Shown here: piece by piece, positions 50,193 through 58,784 of the stretch
How positions within the stretch are numbered: position 1 is the first letter of the stretch
How the letters are laid out: each line of letters opens with the position of its first letter
NCBI GenBank assembly: GCA_963737405.1
Contig: CAVTSL010000011.1
Coordinates: 372,001 to 436,000 of the forward strand
Reading direction: 5' to 3'
From: JACCTU01 sp963737405
GTDB taxonomy: Bacteria; Actinomycetota; Thermoleophilia; Gaiellales; Gaiellaceae
DNA: 64,000 nucleotides
Program-made: the position numbers and the translations under genes
Notes under the pieces: model-generated
Seen by the model: the letters and a program-made list of their open reading frames with translations, nothing else
What the model was told of the DNA's origin: nothing
Databases searched by the model: none

Positions 50193-50545
50193 AGCGCGCC
50201 CACGGCGTCCGCAAGCTCGGCGTGCACCGACGCCGAGACGTACACCGCCCACGGATGCGCGGGCGTTCCGCCCGTGTACGCGACGACGGGCGTGCCGCGC
50301 GAGTGCGCGTACCACGCCTCCATCGCCGTCCCCTCGTCCGGCGAGGTGAACGCCGCCAGCACGGCGTCGCACGCGTCGATGTCCGCGAGGTCGCCCTCGA
50401 CGATCGCCGGCTCGTTCCCGGCCGTCCGGCCGCGGAAGTCGCGCCGCATCGGGTCGACGGGCTCGTGGCCGCGCTCCCGCAGCAGCTCGCCGGCGCGCCG
50501 TCGGTACTCCTCGGCGAACGGCGGTCCGGCGACGTACACGCGCAT
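50189..50545 (-). CDS. Nucleoside 2-deoxyribosyltransferase-like protein
   Basis: 118 aa. MRVYVAGPPFAEEYRRRAGE opens the fold; DPMRRDFRG, IVEGDLADIDACDAVLAAF and DEGTAMEAWYAHSRGTPVVA include the Asp and the catalytic Glu (GTAMEAW) of this family. Members transfer deoxyribose between bases or act as nucleotide hydrolases. Adjacent to divergent queF, so a role in purine or deazapurine salvage is possible but unproven. Smaller than classical enzymes. Confidence 0.75.
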   Translation of the reverse strand: MRVYVAGPPFAEEYRRRAGELLRERGHEPVDPMRRDFRGRTAGNEPAIVEGDLADIDACDAVLAAFTSPDEGTAMEAWYAHSRGTPVVAYTGGTPAHPWAVYVSASVHAELADAVGAL

Positions 50546-50562
50546 CTGCCTACAGTACGGAG

Positions 50563-50937
50563 GTGAGCGAGCTGCCGGAGTTCACCGCACTCGGCCACGC
50601 CGGATCGGAGCACTACGCGGGCCTCGAGACGTTCCCCAACCCGGGCGTCGAGCTCGTCGAGATGACGAGCGACGAGCTCACCGCGATGTGCCCGGTCACG
50701 GGACAGCCCGACATGTACGTCGCCTCGATCGAGTACGCGCCGGACGAGCTCTGCCTCGAGTCGAAGTCGCTCAAGCTGTACCTGGCCCGCTTCCGCAACG
50801 AGGGTGCGTTCTGCGAGGCGCTCGCGGTGAGGATCCGCGACGACGTCGCCGAGGCGCTCCGGCTCGATCAGGCGCGCGTGACCGTCACGCTCGAGCAGAA
50901 GGCGCGCGGCGGGATCACGATCACGGCGATCGCCTGA
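50563..50937 (+). CDS. queF: NADPH-dependent 7-cyano-7-deazaguanine reductase QueF
   Basis: 124 aa, short (unimodular) type. The active-site Cys is in MCPVTGQPDMYVASIEY (~43), the QueF motif ESKSLKLYLARFRNEG follows, and the Glu of the family is in EALRLDQARVTVTLE. It reduces preQ0 to preQ1 in queuosine synthesis. No other queuosine or deazapurine gene is in the window. Start GTG 50563. The 3' end overlaps the convergent yceH-like gene by 17 bases. Confidence 0.93.
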   Translation: MSELPEFTALGHAGSEHYAGLETFPNPGVELVEMTSDELTAMCPVTGQPDMYVASIEYAPDELCLESKSLKLYLARFRNEGAFCEALAVRIRDDVAEALRLDQARVTVTLEQKARGGITITAIA

Positions 50938-51511
50938 CGAGCTCGCGGAGCTCGGCGACTTCCTCCTCCAGGCGACGGACTCGCTCCTCGAGCGGGTCGG
51001 CCGTGACCGGCGCGGGAGCCGCCTCGCCGTCGCCGCCGAGCAGCTGCGACCAGCGCTCCTCCTTCTGCCCCGGCCGCCGCTCGAGCCGGACGACGAGCTC
51101 GCGCTCGGCGAGGCCGCGCAGCGTCTCGTCGACCTCGGCGGTCGAGTCGAACGGGTGCAGCCGCTCGGTCCGCGACTTCAGCTCTCCGACCGTCTGCGGC
51201 CCGCGGAGCATCAGCACTGCGAGCAGCGAGATCTCGGCTCCCGAGACGCCGAGCGCCTCGTCGAAGAGGTGCCGGTACTTCACGGCCCTGCTCCCGCGGC
51301 CGCTCGCGAGCCGCGCCCAGCCGCGGCTCGACAGCCGCTGGAGCGCATCGCGGATCGTCGGCTCGTCGTACGCGACCACCGGATCGCGGTTCGTGGACTG
51401 GTTGCACGCGAGGCGGAGCGCGTTCAGCGAGAGCGGATAGACGTCGGGCGTCGTGCGCTGCTTCTCGATCAGGCAGCCGAGCACGCGGAGCTCGGCGGGG
51501 TCGGCGTCCAT
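50921..51511 (-). CDS. YceH-family (DUF480) winged-helix protein
   Basis: 196 aa. ELRVLGCLIEKQRTTPDVYP, LSLNALRLACNQSTNRDPVV and YRHLFDEALGVSGAEISLLA are highly characteristic of DUF480/YceH, two winged-helix domains of unknown regulatory role. The C-terminus is a coiled coil (PLEERVRRLEEEVAELRELV). Probably a transcription regulator, cytoplasmic. Confidence 0.88.
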   Translation of the reverse strand: MDADPAELRVLGCLIEKQRTTPDVYPLSLNALRLACNQSTNRDPVVAYDEPTIRDALQRLSSRGWARLASGRGSRAVKYRHLFDEALGVSGAEISLLAVLMLRGPQTVGELKSRTERLHPFDSTAEVDETLRGLAERELVVRLERRPGQKEERWSQLLGGDGEAAPAPVTADPLEERVRRLEEEVAELRELVRRSP

Positions 51512-51560
51512 GCAGAAACCGTAATCGGTCGTTCACGGGTCGCGTATCTAGGTTGGCGTC

Positions 51561-52664
51561 GTGCGGCTCGTGCTGGGACTCATGCTGCTCTCGCTGCTCG
51601 TTCCGGTCGCTGCCTCGGCGCGCTCGGACGACTACCTCTGGCAGTGCGTCGCGATCAACCGCGAGGACGCGCGGTACCGCTGCTACGCGAGGCTGCTGCT
51701 CGAGCGGGTCGAGCGCTCGGGCGATCCAGCGCGAGAGCTGCCGCGCCTCGACTCCGAGACGCGCGAGATGGGCGGCGAGGTCGCCGGCTCCTGCCACGCC
51801 CTGATGCACGAAGTGGGCCGACGGTACGCGCGCGCCCACCACGTCACGCTGTCGACGCTCCGCCGCTACGTCCCGCGGTCGAACGACCCCACGTGCTCGG
51901 CCGGCTTCGGGATGGGGCTCGTGATGTACCTCGGCCCGCAGCTCCGCTCGTCGCGGAACGCGCTCGCCCCGTGCCTGAGGCTCGCGACGCGCTTCCGCGA
52001 GTACACGTGCATCCACGGCGTCGGCCACGCGCTCCTCCGCGGCTGGCACGGGCAGATGCGGCCGGCGATCGAGACCTGCAGGAAGCTCCCGCGCTACGGG
52101 CAGGACTGCGCGCAGGGTGTCTTCCACGACTACTGGATCTCGCTCCGCGGGGCAGACGGCACGACGAAGCGGACGACCGGGCTGACGTCGCCGCGCTACG
52201 TCTGCGACGGCCGCTACGGGTACGTGCGCCCGTGCTGGTACCGGTACTTCATCGAGCAGCCGCTCGGTCCGTCGATCGGGAGCGCGAAGGACATCCGGCG
52301 CGCGTGCGGCGACCTCCCGACGCTGCAGCACCAGGGTTGCGTGATGGGCGCCTCGCTCGCCGCCTCCACGAACCCGTTCGAGCAGATGCGGATCTGCGCC
52401 AGGCTCGGCGTCGACGGGCCGAGCTGCCTGCACGGCGTCTCGGTCCCGGCGGTCTCCCGCGAGCCGCGTCGGCAGGGTGAGCTGATCCGCCGCTGCGAGC
52501 TCTTCGGTCGCGACGAGCGCCTCGGGTGCTACGCGTGGCTCGGTCAGGCGCTCGCGGTCGTCACCGACGGACGCTTCGACTGCGTCCAGCTACGGCACGC
52601 CGCGCGCAAGGCATGCGTCGCGGGCTCGCGCCGGACCGACGAGCCTCTCGTTGCGTTCGCCTAG
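51561..52664 (+). CDS. Secreted Cys/His-repeat protein of unknown function
   Basis: 367 aa from GTG 51561, with signal peptide MRLVLGLMLLSLLVPVAASA. The mature protein has a recurring C-x-H/Q-[G/A]-x3-H pattern about every 50 residues: GSCHALMHEVGRRYAR, TCIHGVGHALLRGWHG, DCAQGVFHDYWISL, GCVMGASLAAS and SCLHGVSVPAV, each followed by a second Cys. This looks like a helical repeat with disulfides and possible metal or haem ligands (paired H). No named family. Extracytoplasmic; neighbours give no clue. The stop overlaps the convergent gene. Confidence 0.65.
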   Translation: MRLVLGLMLLSLLVPVAASARSDDYLWQCVAINREDARYRCYARLLLERVERSGDPARELPRLDSETREMGGEVAGSCHALMHEVGRRYARAHHVTLSTLRRYVPRSNDPTCSAGFGMGLVMYLGPQLRSSRNALAPCLRLATRFREYTCIHGVGHALLRGWHGQMRPAIETCRKLPRYGQDCAQGVFHDYWISLRGADGTTKRTTGLTSPRYVCDGRYGYVRPCWYRYFIEQPLGPSIGSAKDIRRACGDLPTLQHQGCVMGASLAASTNPFEQMRICARLGVDGPSCLHGVSVPAVSREPRRQGELIRRCELFGRDERLGCYAWLGQALAVVTDGRFDCVQLRHAARKACVAGSRRTDEPLVAFA

Positions 52665-53158
52665 GCGCCCGGGCGTCTGACGTCGTCGAGGCGGCGGACC
52701 TCGGCCTTCGTGTCCGCCTTCGTGCCGCCCTCGAAGTACTCGTAGCGGTCGAGCCGCTCGATGATCTTCTCGAGCCGGCCGAGCCTCCGGTCGACCGTCC
52801 GCCAGCCCTCGGTGATCAGGTCGGTCGTGAGCGCGACGTCGTCGATCCGCTCGCGCCGCTCGCGGTCGAGCCGGCGGAGCAGGTCCTGGAAGACGTCACG
52901 CAGCTCGGCGGCGAGCTCCTGGCCGTTGACCTCCGGAACGGGCCGATGCTCATGCACGACGAGCTCGGAAGGCTCCTCCTCCAGCGCGACGACCTCGACG
53001 TGCCCGTCGGGCCGCGGATAGTCCGGCAGGCCGAGCTCGGCGACGGCCTCTGCCACCCGCCGCGCCGCCGCCTCGTTCGTCGGCTCACGCAACAGCACCC
53101 GGAGAACGGTCTCGACCGGGAGGTCAGCGTGTGCCGCAAGCTCGAGAACGGTTGCCAT
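52661..53158 (-). CDS. Hypothetical protein with LacI-like N-terminal HTH
   Basis: 165 aa. VLELAAHADLPVETVLRVLL and NEAAARRVAEAVAELGLPDY resemble the headpiece HTH of LacI-type regulators (A-x5-V-S/T-x2-T-V-R-V-L), but no ligand-binding domain follows. The C-terminal half (LAAELRDVFQDLLRRLDRER, VDRRLGRLEKIIERLDRYEY) is a coiled coil. A small DNA-binding or scaffold protein is plausible. Family unknown. Confidence 0.6.
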   Translation of the reverse strand: MATVLELAAHADLPVETVLRVLLREPTNEAAARRVAEAVAELGLPDYPRPDGHVEVVALEEEPSELVVHEHRPVPEVNGQELAAELRDVFQDLLRRLDRERRERIDDVALTTDLITEGWRTVDRRLGRLEKIIERLDRYEYFEGGTKADTKAEVRRLDDVRRPGA

Positions 53159-53215
53159 AGGCGGGAAAGACGTACGCGTACGCCTTGGAAGAATAAAACG
53201 GAATCGCCGAAATGC

Positions 53216-53458
53216 CTATAGGGCGCTGCCCTCGACCAGAAATCCAAACCCGACGACCAGGACGACGAAGAGGACGAAGCCGGCGAAGGCGAGCAGCAGC
53301 ACCGCGAAGAGGACGCGTTCGGCGAGCTTCAGCCTCGCGCTCGGCGGCGGTTTGGGCTCGACGTCCGCGAAGGCGTCCGGCGACACGGGGGCGGCGCACT
53401 GAGGGCAGAAGCGGGCGCCGGAGGGGAGCTCCGCGCCGCAGTTCTCGCACGAGGGCAC
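53216..53458 (-). CDS. Zinc-ribbon single-TM protein
   Basis: 80 aa. The N-terminus has a zinc ribbon (MPSCENCGAELPSGARFCPQ then C, i.e. CxxC-x-CxxC) and residues ~50-75 are one TM (VLFAVLLLAFAGFVLFVVLV). Such small double-Cys2 membrane proteins are common and uncharacterised. The upstream ribosome-site region is unremarkable. Confidence 0.7.
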   Translation of the reverse strand: MPSCENCGAELPSGARFCPQCAAPVSPDAFADVEPKPPPSARLKLAERVLFAVLLLAFAGFVLFVVLVVGFGFLVEGSAL

Positions 53459-53535
53459 GGCTGTTGGTACGCGCTCGCGCGGTCGCTTCCTTCGCGTCTT
53501 GACGCTTCGGCGAGCTCTGCCTAGCCTCGCTAGGT

Positions 53536-53853
53536 ATGAGAGCCGACGCAGTCAGGAGCTACCTCGACCTGCTGCTCCTCGCGGAGCTCGGCCGCGGGCC
53601 AGGCCACGGGTACGCGCTGATCGAGCGGCTGCGCGAGCGGAGCGGCGGGACGTTCGACTTCCCCGAGGGAACGATCTACCCGGCGCTGCACCGCCTCGAG
53701 CGCGGGGGACTGCTGACGAGTGAATGGTCGACCGGCAAGGCGCGGCGCCGGCGGATCTATTCGGTTCGTCGGCGCGGCCGCGCGGTGCTGCAGGACCACC
53801 TGCGGGAGTGGCGGCTCTTCGCGAGGTCGGTCGAGCGGGTCGTGGCCGCGTAG
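53536..53853 (+). CDS. PadR-family transcriptional regulator
   Basis: 105 aa. A winged helix with LDLLLLAELGRGPGHGYALI, GTIYPALHRLERGGLLTSEW (the PadR signature) and the wing KARRRRIYSVRRRGRAVLQD. Lacks the long C-terminal dimerisation helices of larger PadR proteins, as in the short subfamily. Target unknown; it may regulate nearby transport genes, but no operator is evident. Confidence 0.85.
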   Translation: MRADAVRSYLDLLLLAELGRGPGHGYALIERLRERSGGTFDFPEGTIYPALHRLERGGLLTSEWSTGKARRRRIYSVRRRGRAVLQDHLREWRLFARSVERVVAA

Positions 53854-55353
53854 CTAGAGCCGCTTCCTGAGCATCCCGAACATGCCCCGCACGACCTCGC
53901 GCTGCAGCGCCTTGCCCTGACGCGAGGTGAGGAAGTCGGTCAGCGGGTCGCTCGGCGGCTTGGCCGGCTTCGGCTTCGCGGTCTTCCTGGCGGCCGGCTC
54001 AGGGGGCGGCGCGGCCTCGACGCGCTTCGCGAGCGCCTCCGCCGCGCTCTCGCGCTCGAGGCGCGTGCCGTACTTCGTCCAGAGCATCGACGCCCTCGCG
54101 CGCTGCTCGACGTCGGGCACGGGCTCCATGCTCGACCGTGGGGCGCGCAGCCGCGTGTGCACGACAGGCGTCGGCACGCCCTTCTCGTTCAGCACCGTCA
54201 CGGCCGCCTCGCCGATCCCGAGGCTCGTGAGCAGCTGCTCGAGGTCGTAGAGCTCGGACGTCGGATACGTGCGGACGGTCTTGCGCAGCGCGTCTGCGTC
54301 CTCCGGCGTGAACGCACGAAGCGCGTGCTGGATCCGATTCCCGAGCTGGCCCAGCACCGAGCTCGGCACGTCGGTGGGGTGCTGCGTGACGAAGTAGACC
54401 CCGACGCCCTTCGAGCGGATCATCCGCACCGTTCGTTCCACGGAGTCGAGGAACGCCTTCGTCGCGTCGTCGAAGAGCAGGTGCGCCTCGTCGAAGAAGA
54501 ACACGAGCTTCGGCTTGTCGAGGTCGCCGACCTCGGGGAGCTGCTCGAAGAGCTCGGCGAGCATCCACATGAGCACCGTCGAGAAGAGCTTCGGCTTGTC
54601 CTGGACCGCGGCGAGCTCGAGCGCGGTCACGACGCCGCGTCCCTCGGGCGTCGTGCGCAGCAGGTCGGCGATCTCGAACTGCGGCTCGCCGAAGAACTCG
54701 GTGCCGCCGCCGTCCTCGAGCTCGACGAGCGAGCGGAGCAGCACGCCGATCGTCTGCTTCGACACGCCGCCGATGCCCTGGAGGTCGTCCTTGCCCTCCT
54801 TCGACTCCAGGAATGCGAGCAGCGAGCGCAGGTCGGCGAGATCGACGAGCGCCAGCCCGCGCTCGTCGGCGTAGCGGAACACGAGCGCGAGGCTCGACTC
54901 CTGCGTCTCGTTCGAGCCGAGCACCTTCGCGAGGAGCTGCGGCCCGAAGTCGGTGACGGTGGCGCGAAGCGGGACGCCTGCCCCGATCCCGCCGAGCGCG
55001 AGGAACTCGACCGGGTACCCAGCGGGCTCGTGCGGGAGGCCGAGCTCGGCCATCCGCTCGGCGGCCTTGCCCTCCGCCGGGGCCGGCACCGCGAGGCCGG
55101 AGAGGTCGCCCTTGTAGTCGGCCGCGAAGACCGCGACGCCCGCATCGGAGAGCTGCTCGGCGAGCAGCTGGAGCGTCCGCGTCTTGCCGGTGCCCGTGGC
55201 GCCGGCGATCAGGCCGTGGCGGTTGGACGTCGCGAGCGGGAGCCGGACGACGGCGTCGCGTTCGAGCTTGCCGTCGTGCACGCCGCGGCCGAGGTCGATC
55301 GCCGCGCCCTCGACCGCGTACCCCGCGGCGACCGTCTCTGCGAACGACGTCAC
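53854..55353 (-). CDS. DUF853/HerA-like ATPase
   Basis: 499 aa from GTG 55353 (VTSFAETVAAGYAVEGAAID). Walker A is GLIAGATGTGKTRTLQLLAE, and further landmarks are FAADYKGDLSGLAVP, Walker B KPKLVFFFDEAHLLFDDATK, and VGVYFVTQHPTDVPSSVLGQ (sensor). The C-terminal ~80 residues are a basic Lys/Pro-rich linker and a helix (SRQGKALQREVVRGMFGMLR). FtsK/HerA-superfamily translocase, often called DUF853; role in DNA processing or membrane-linked translocation is not fixed. Divergent from sufS with 18 bases between. Confidence 0.88.
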   Translation of the reverse strand: MTSFAETVAAGYAVEGAAIDLGRGVHDGKLERDAVVRLPLATSNRHGLIAGATGTGKTRTLQLLAEQLSDAGVAVFAADYKGDLSGLAVPAPAEGKAAERMAELGLPHEPAGYPVEFLALGGIGAGVPLRATVTDFGPQLLAKVLGSNETQESSLALVFRYADERGLALVDLADLRSLLAFLESKEGKDDLQGIGGVSKQTIGVLLRSLVELEDGGGTEFFGEPQFEIADLLRTTPEGRGVVTALELAAVQDKPKLFSTVLMWMLAELFEQLPEVGDLDKPKLVFFFDEAHLLFDDATKAFLDSVERTVRMIRSKGVGVYFVTQHPTDVPSSVLGQLGNRIQHALRAFTPEDADALRKTVRTYPTSELYDLEQLLTSLGIGEAAVTVLNEKGVPTPVVHTRLRAPRSSMEPVPDVEQRARASMLWTKYGTRLERESAAEALAKRVEAAPPPEPAARKTAKPKPAKPPSDPLTDFLTSRQGKALQREVVRGMFGMLRKRL

Positions 55354-55371
55354 CGCGCGTACGATAAGCGC

Positions 55372-56616
55372 ATGGCCGTCGAGGCACCGAAGAAGCTGGA
55401 CGCACACAGGCTGCGCGCCGACTTCCCCATCTTCGAGCAGCAGATCCACGGGAAGCCGCTCGCGTTCCTGGACTCGGCTGCCTCGTCGCAGAAGCCGCGC
55501 CAGGTGCTCGACGCGATGACGTCGTTCTACGAGACCTCGTACGCGAACGTCCACCGCGGCGTCTACAAGCTCGCCGAGGACGCGACCGCCGGCTACGAAG
55601 GAGGTCGCGCGAAGGTCGCGCAGTTCCTGAACGCGCCGAGCGAGCGCGAGGTCATCTTCACCCGGAGCGCGACGGAGGGGATCAACCTCGTCGCGTACGC
55701 CTGGGGCTTCGACAACCTCGGTCCCGGCGACATCGTCGTGGTCACCGAGCTCGAGCACCACTCGAACTTCGTCCCGTGGCAGTACGTCGCGAAGCGAACC
55801 GGCGCCGAGTTCAAGGCGATCCCCTTCGACGACCAGGGCGAGCTCGTGCTCGACTCGCTCGACGAGATCGCCGCGGGCGGGAACGTCAAGGTCGTCGCGA
55901 ACAACCTCGTGTCGAACTCGCTCGGGACGATCAACCCGACAGAGCGCCTCGCTGCGTGGGCGCACGAGCAAGGCGCGATCATGGTCGTCGACGCCGCGCA
56001 GGCGGCCCCGCACCGTCCGGTCGACGTGCAGGCGCTCGGCGCCGACTTCGTCGCGATCTCCTCGCACAAGATGTGCGGCCCGTCCGGCATCGGCGCGCTC
56101 TGGGGCCGGCGCGAGCTGCTCGAGCAGATGTCGCCGTTCCAGCTCGGCGGCGAGATGATCCGCTCGGTCAAGCTCGACAAGACGAGCTGGAACGAGCTGC
56201 CGTACAAGTTCGAGGCGGGGACGCCGGCGATCGCCGAGGCCGTCGGGTTCGGCGCGGCGGTCGACTACCTGAACGAGATCGGGCTCGCCGCGATCGAGCA
56301 GCACGAGCACGAGCTCCTCGCGTACGCGCTGGACAAGCTCGGCGAGCTCGAGGGCGTGACGTGCTACGGCCCGCCGCCCGAGCGCCGCGCAGGGATCGTC
56401 TCGTTCAACGTCGACGGGATCCATCCGCACGACGTCGCGCAGGTGCTCGACTGGGAAGGCGTCGCGATCCGCGCCGGCCACCACTGCACGCAGCCGCTGA
56501 TGACGCGACTCGGCGTCGCCGCGACGTCGCGGGCGAGCTTCTACCTCTACACGATCCCCGACGAGGTCGACCGGTTGGTCGCGGGCGTCGAGCGGGTACA
56601 GAAGGTGCTCGGATGA
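55372..56616 (+). CDS. sufS: Cysteine desulfurase SufS
   Basis: 414 aa from ATG 55372. PLP-binding Lys in FVAISSHKMCGPSGIGALWG (~232), active Cys in IRAGHHCTQPLMTRLG (~370), and VTELEHHSNFVPWQ (His stacking on PLP). Group II desulfurase that passes sulfur to SufU. Begins a sufS-sufU-Rieske operon with ATGA and TAGTG overlaps. It is distant from sufCBD, so the SUF machinery is split between two loci. Confidence 0.95.
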   Translation: MAVEAPKKLDAHRLRADFPIFEQQIHGKPLAFLDSAASSQKPRQVLDAMTSFYETSYANVHRGVYKLAEDATAGYEGGRAKVAQFLNAPSEREVIFTRSATEGINLVAYAWGFDNLGPGDIVVVTELEHHSNFVPWQYVAKRTGAEFKAIPFDDQGELVLDSLDEIAAGGNVKVVANNLVSNSLGTINPTERLAAWAHEQGAIMVVDAAQAAPHRPVDVQALGADFVAISSHKMCGPSGIGALWGRRELLEQMSPFQLGGEMIRSVKLDKTSWNELPYKFEAGTPAIAEAVGFGAAVDYLNEIGLAAIEQHEHELLAYALDKLGELEGVTCYGPPPERRAGIVSFNVDGIHPHDVAQVLDWEGVAIRAGHHCTQPLMTRLGVAATSRASFYLYTIPDEVDRLVAGVERVQKVLG

Positions 56617-57047
56617 GCGAGTTCGACAGCCTCTACCGCGAGGTCATCCTCGACCACTACAAGAACCCGCGCGGCCACGGCGTGCTCGAAGGTGCGGACG
56701 CGGAGGCCGAGGGCCAGAACCCGCTCTGCGGGGACGAGGTCTCGATCTACGTGCGCTTCGGAGAGGACGACGACACGATCGACGAGGTGAAGTTCTCGGG
56801 CCGCGGGTGCGCGATCTCGCAGGCGGCGACGTCGATGCTCACCGAGATGGTGGCGGGGCGGAAGGCCAGCGAGGTCGCGGAGCTCGACAAGGACGAGCTC
56901 CTCGAGGAGATCGGAATCCCGCTGACGCCGATCCGGCTCAAGTGCGCGATGCTCGGCCTGACGACGCTGAAGGTCGCGCTGCACAAGGCGAAGGGGACCC
57001 CGCTTCCCGAGGGCCTCGCCGGCTACGACGAGCTTTCCCTGAGCTAG
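56613..57047 (+). CDS. sufU: Zinc-dependent sulfur transfer protein SufU
   Basis: 144 aa. LYREVILDHYKNPRGHGVLE, PLCGDEVSIYVRFGEDDDTI, FSGRGCAISQAATSMLTEMV and IRLKCAMLGLTTLKVALHKA hold the Cys, Asp, Cys, Cys zinc ligands and the SufU-specific insertion, which distinguish it from IscU. It accepts persulfide from SufS and delivers it to SufBCD. ATGA overlap with sufS. Confidence 0.95.
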   Translation: MSEFDSLYREVILDHYKNPRGHGVLEGADAEAEGQNPLCGDEVSIYVRFGEDDDTIDEVKFSGRGCAISQAATSMLTEMVAGRKASEVAELDKDELLEEIGIPLTPIRLKCAMLGLTTLKVALHKAKGTPLPEGLAGYDELSLS

Positions 57048-57361
57048 TGGCGCGGATCGAGGTCTGCCCCGTGGAGGAACTGCCTCCCGGGTCGATGAAG
57101 CTCGTCCCCGCGGGCTTGCTCACCGTCGGCGTCTACAACTGCAACGGCGAGTACTACGCGATCGAGGACCGCTGCTCGCACGACGACGGGCCGCTCTGCG
57201 AGGGCGACTGGGACACGGAGACGTGCGTCGTCATCTGCCCGCGGCACGGCTCGGCGTTCGACCTGACGTCGGGCCGGCCGCTCACGCTGCCGGCCTACGT
57301 GCCCGTCGACTCCTTCCCCGTCGTCGTCGAGGACGGCTGGGTGAAGGTCGACGTCTCCTGA
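57047..57361 (+). CDS. Rieske-type [2Fe-2S] ferredoxin (NirD/BphF-like)
   Basis: 104 aa. The cluster ligands are in DRCSHDDGPLCEGDWD (C-x-H) and VVICPRHGSAFDLTSGRPLT (C-x2-H). Short soluble Rieske as in ferredoxins of dioxygenase systems or NirD. GTG overlapping the sufU stop, so its cluster donor is encoded in the same operon. It may have a role in Fe-S assembly or repair, as an electron donor; inference. The 3' end overlaps the convergent gene. Confidence 0.9.
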   Translation: MARIEVCPVEELPPGSMKLVPAGLLTVGVYNCNGEYYAIEDRCSHDDGPLCEGDWDTETCVVICPRHGSAFDLTSGRPLTLPAYVPVDSFPVVVEDGWVKVDVS

Positions 57362-57681
57362 GCGCGCAGCTGGGCGCGGATCGTGTCGAGGAGCGATTCG
57401 GGGTGGTCGACTTCGATCGCCACGATGTCCTCGTGATAGCCCGGTTTCAGGCGGATTACCAGCGTTCGCTCGGGGTGGCGGAAGTCGAGGAAGTAGCGGG
57501 TCCGGCCGACCCAGAAGTGCCCCTTCCGCGTACCCGTGATCGGATCGGACAGGCCGACGCGCCGGATCGTCCACGTCGATGGTGGATCTTCGAGGCCGAT
57601 CCACGTGTTCTCGATCGCGTGGAGCGGGATCTCGAGGTCGCGTTTGAGCGCGAGCACCGAGTCGAGTCCGCTGTACTGCAC
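57295..57681 (-). CDS. Hypothetical PH-like protein, start uncertain
   Basis: ~128 aa from GTG 57681. The frame is coding-like up to the upstream stop near 57717 (AIRLDDDAVRVQYSGLDSVL), but no standard start codon exists there, so the N-terminus is unclear. LEIPLHAIENTWIGLEDPPS, GTRKGHFWVGRTRYFLDFRH and TLVIRLKPGYHEDIVAIEVD suggest a bacterial PH-like beta domain. The last ~22 residues overlap the Rieske gene. Probably translationally coupled to the SRPBCC gene. Confidence 0.55.
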   Translation of the reverse strand: MQYSGLDSVLALKRDLEIPLHAIENTWIGLEDPPSTWTIRRVGLSDPITGTRKGHFWVGRTRYFLDFRHPERTLVIRLKPGYHEDIVAIEVDHPESLLDTIRAQLRAQETSTFTQPSSTTTGKESTGT

Positions 57682-57716
57682 GCGGACGGCGTCGTCGTCG
57701 AGTCGGATCGCCCGGC

Positions 57717-58145
57717 CTATGTCGACTCCAGCCTGCGCTTGAGCGTCTCGAGGTCCTTGACGAACTGACGCTCGATCGTGCGGCGGACCGTGCCGAGCAT
57801 CAGCCTCGGAACTCTGTTCGTCTCGCCGCGGCCGGTGAGCGTCATGCGCGTGCCGCCGTCGACGGCTTCGAGCGCATGCTCGACCGCGTACGTGATCGGG
57901 CCCTCGACGGAACGGAGCGAGAAGCGCTTCGGCGGGTCGTACTCGGTGATCTCCATCGTCGACGCGGCGCGGCGGCCCATGAACGAGCGCACCTCGCGGA
58001 TCCGGGCTCCCGCTCCGAGCTCGCCCTCGAGCGTCGCCTCCTCGGCGCTCGCCTGCCACTCGGGGATCCGGGCGACGTCGGTCAGGTAGCCGAAGACCTC
58101 GTCCACCGGCCTCGCGATCTCGAGCGTGTGCTCGACCTCGATCAC
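57717..58145 (-). CDS. SRPBCC (START-like) domain protein
   Basis: 142 aa. IEVEHTLEIARPVDEVFGYL, TDVARIPEWQASAEEATLEG, RSFMGRRAASTMEITEYDPP and GGTRMTLTGRGETNRVPRLM follow the helix-grip pattern of polyketide-cyclase/START-like proteins. Binds a hydrophobic ligand; no substrate known. First gene of a two-gene minus-strand unit with the PH-like gene, divergent from the O-methyltransferase. Confidence 0.8.
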   Translation of the reverse strand: MIEVEHTLEIARPVDEVFGYLTDVARIPEWQASAEEATLEGELGAGARIREVRSFMGRRAASTMEITEYDPPKRFSLRSVEGPITYAVEHALEAVDGGTRMTLTGRGETNRVPRLMLGTVRRTIERQFVKDLETLKRRLEST

Positions 58146-58168
58146 GGATCGAGCCTATCGTTCGGCCC

Positions 58169-58756
58169 GTGCTCGACGACCGCGTCCTCGAGGTGCTCGC
58201 TCGACTGGAGGCCGAGGACGCCGACGAGCGCGAGCGCGGCGTGCCGGCCGCCGATCGCGGGCGGCAGGTGGCGCGGACCACCGGACAGTTCCTCTTCTCG
58301 ATCGTCTCGCCGATGAACGACTGCGGGGTGCTGGAGATCGGCGGGTCGCGGGGCTACTCGTCGATCTGGTTCGCGGCGGGAGTGCGGCAGTTCAGCGGGC
58401 GGGTGGTCTCGATCGAGAACGACCCGCGCAAGGTCGAGGCGTGGCGGAGGAACGTCGCCGACGCCGGGCTCGAGGAGTGGGCCGAGCTCGAGGCGGGCGA
58501 TGCCTTCGAGGTCCTGCCGAGGATCCAGGACGTCTTCGACGTCGTCTTCATCGACGCCGAGAAGGACGACTACGAGCGGCTCTTCGTGCTGGCGCGCGAC
58601 AAGGTCGAGCCGGGGGCGCTCATCGTCGCGGACAACGTGCTCTCGCACGCCGACGTGCTCGGCGAGTACTCCGCCGTACGGCAGGCGGACCCGACCCTCG
58701 TCTCGACGACCGTGCCCCTCGACCGCGGGCTCGAGCTCTCGGTTGTCCTCCGCTAG
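58169..58756 (+). CDS. O-methyltransferase (class I, COMT-like)
   Basis: 195 aa from GTG 58169. SAM motif I is GVLEIGGSRGYSSIWFAAGV, followed by VVSIENDPRKVEAWRRN, VFDVVFIDAEKDDYERLFVL (metal-binding Asp) and VEPGALIVADNVLSHADVLG (Asp, Asn), the metal site of catechol O-methyltransferase-like enzymes. Cytoplasmic. Substrate not known. The candidate structured RNA starts ~30 bases after the stop. Confidence 0.88.
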   Translation: MLDDRVLEVLARLEAEDADERERGVPAADRGRQVARTTGQFLFSIVSPMNDCGVLEIGGSRGYSSIWFAAGVRQFSGRVVSIENDPRKVEAWRRNVADAGLEEWAELEAGDAFEVLPRIQDVFDVVFIDAEKDDYERLFVLARDKVEPGALIVADNVLSHADVLGEYSAVRQADPTLVSTTVPLDRGLELSVVLR

Positions 58757-58784
58757 GACCGCTACATTCCGTCCAACGCGGAAA

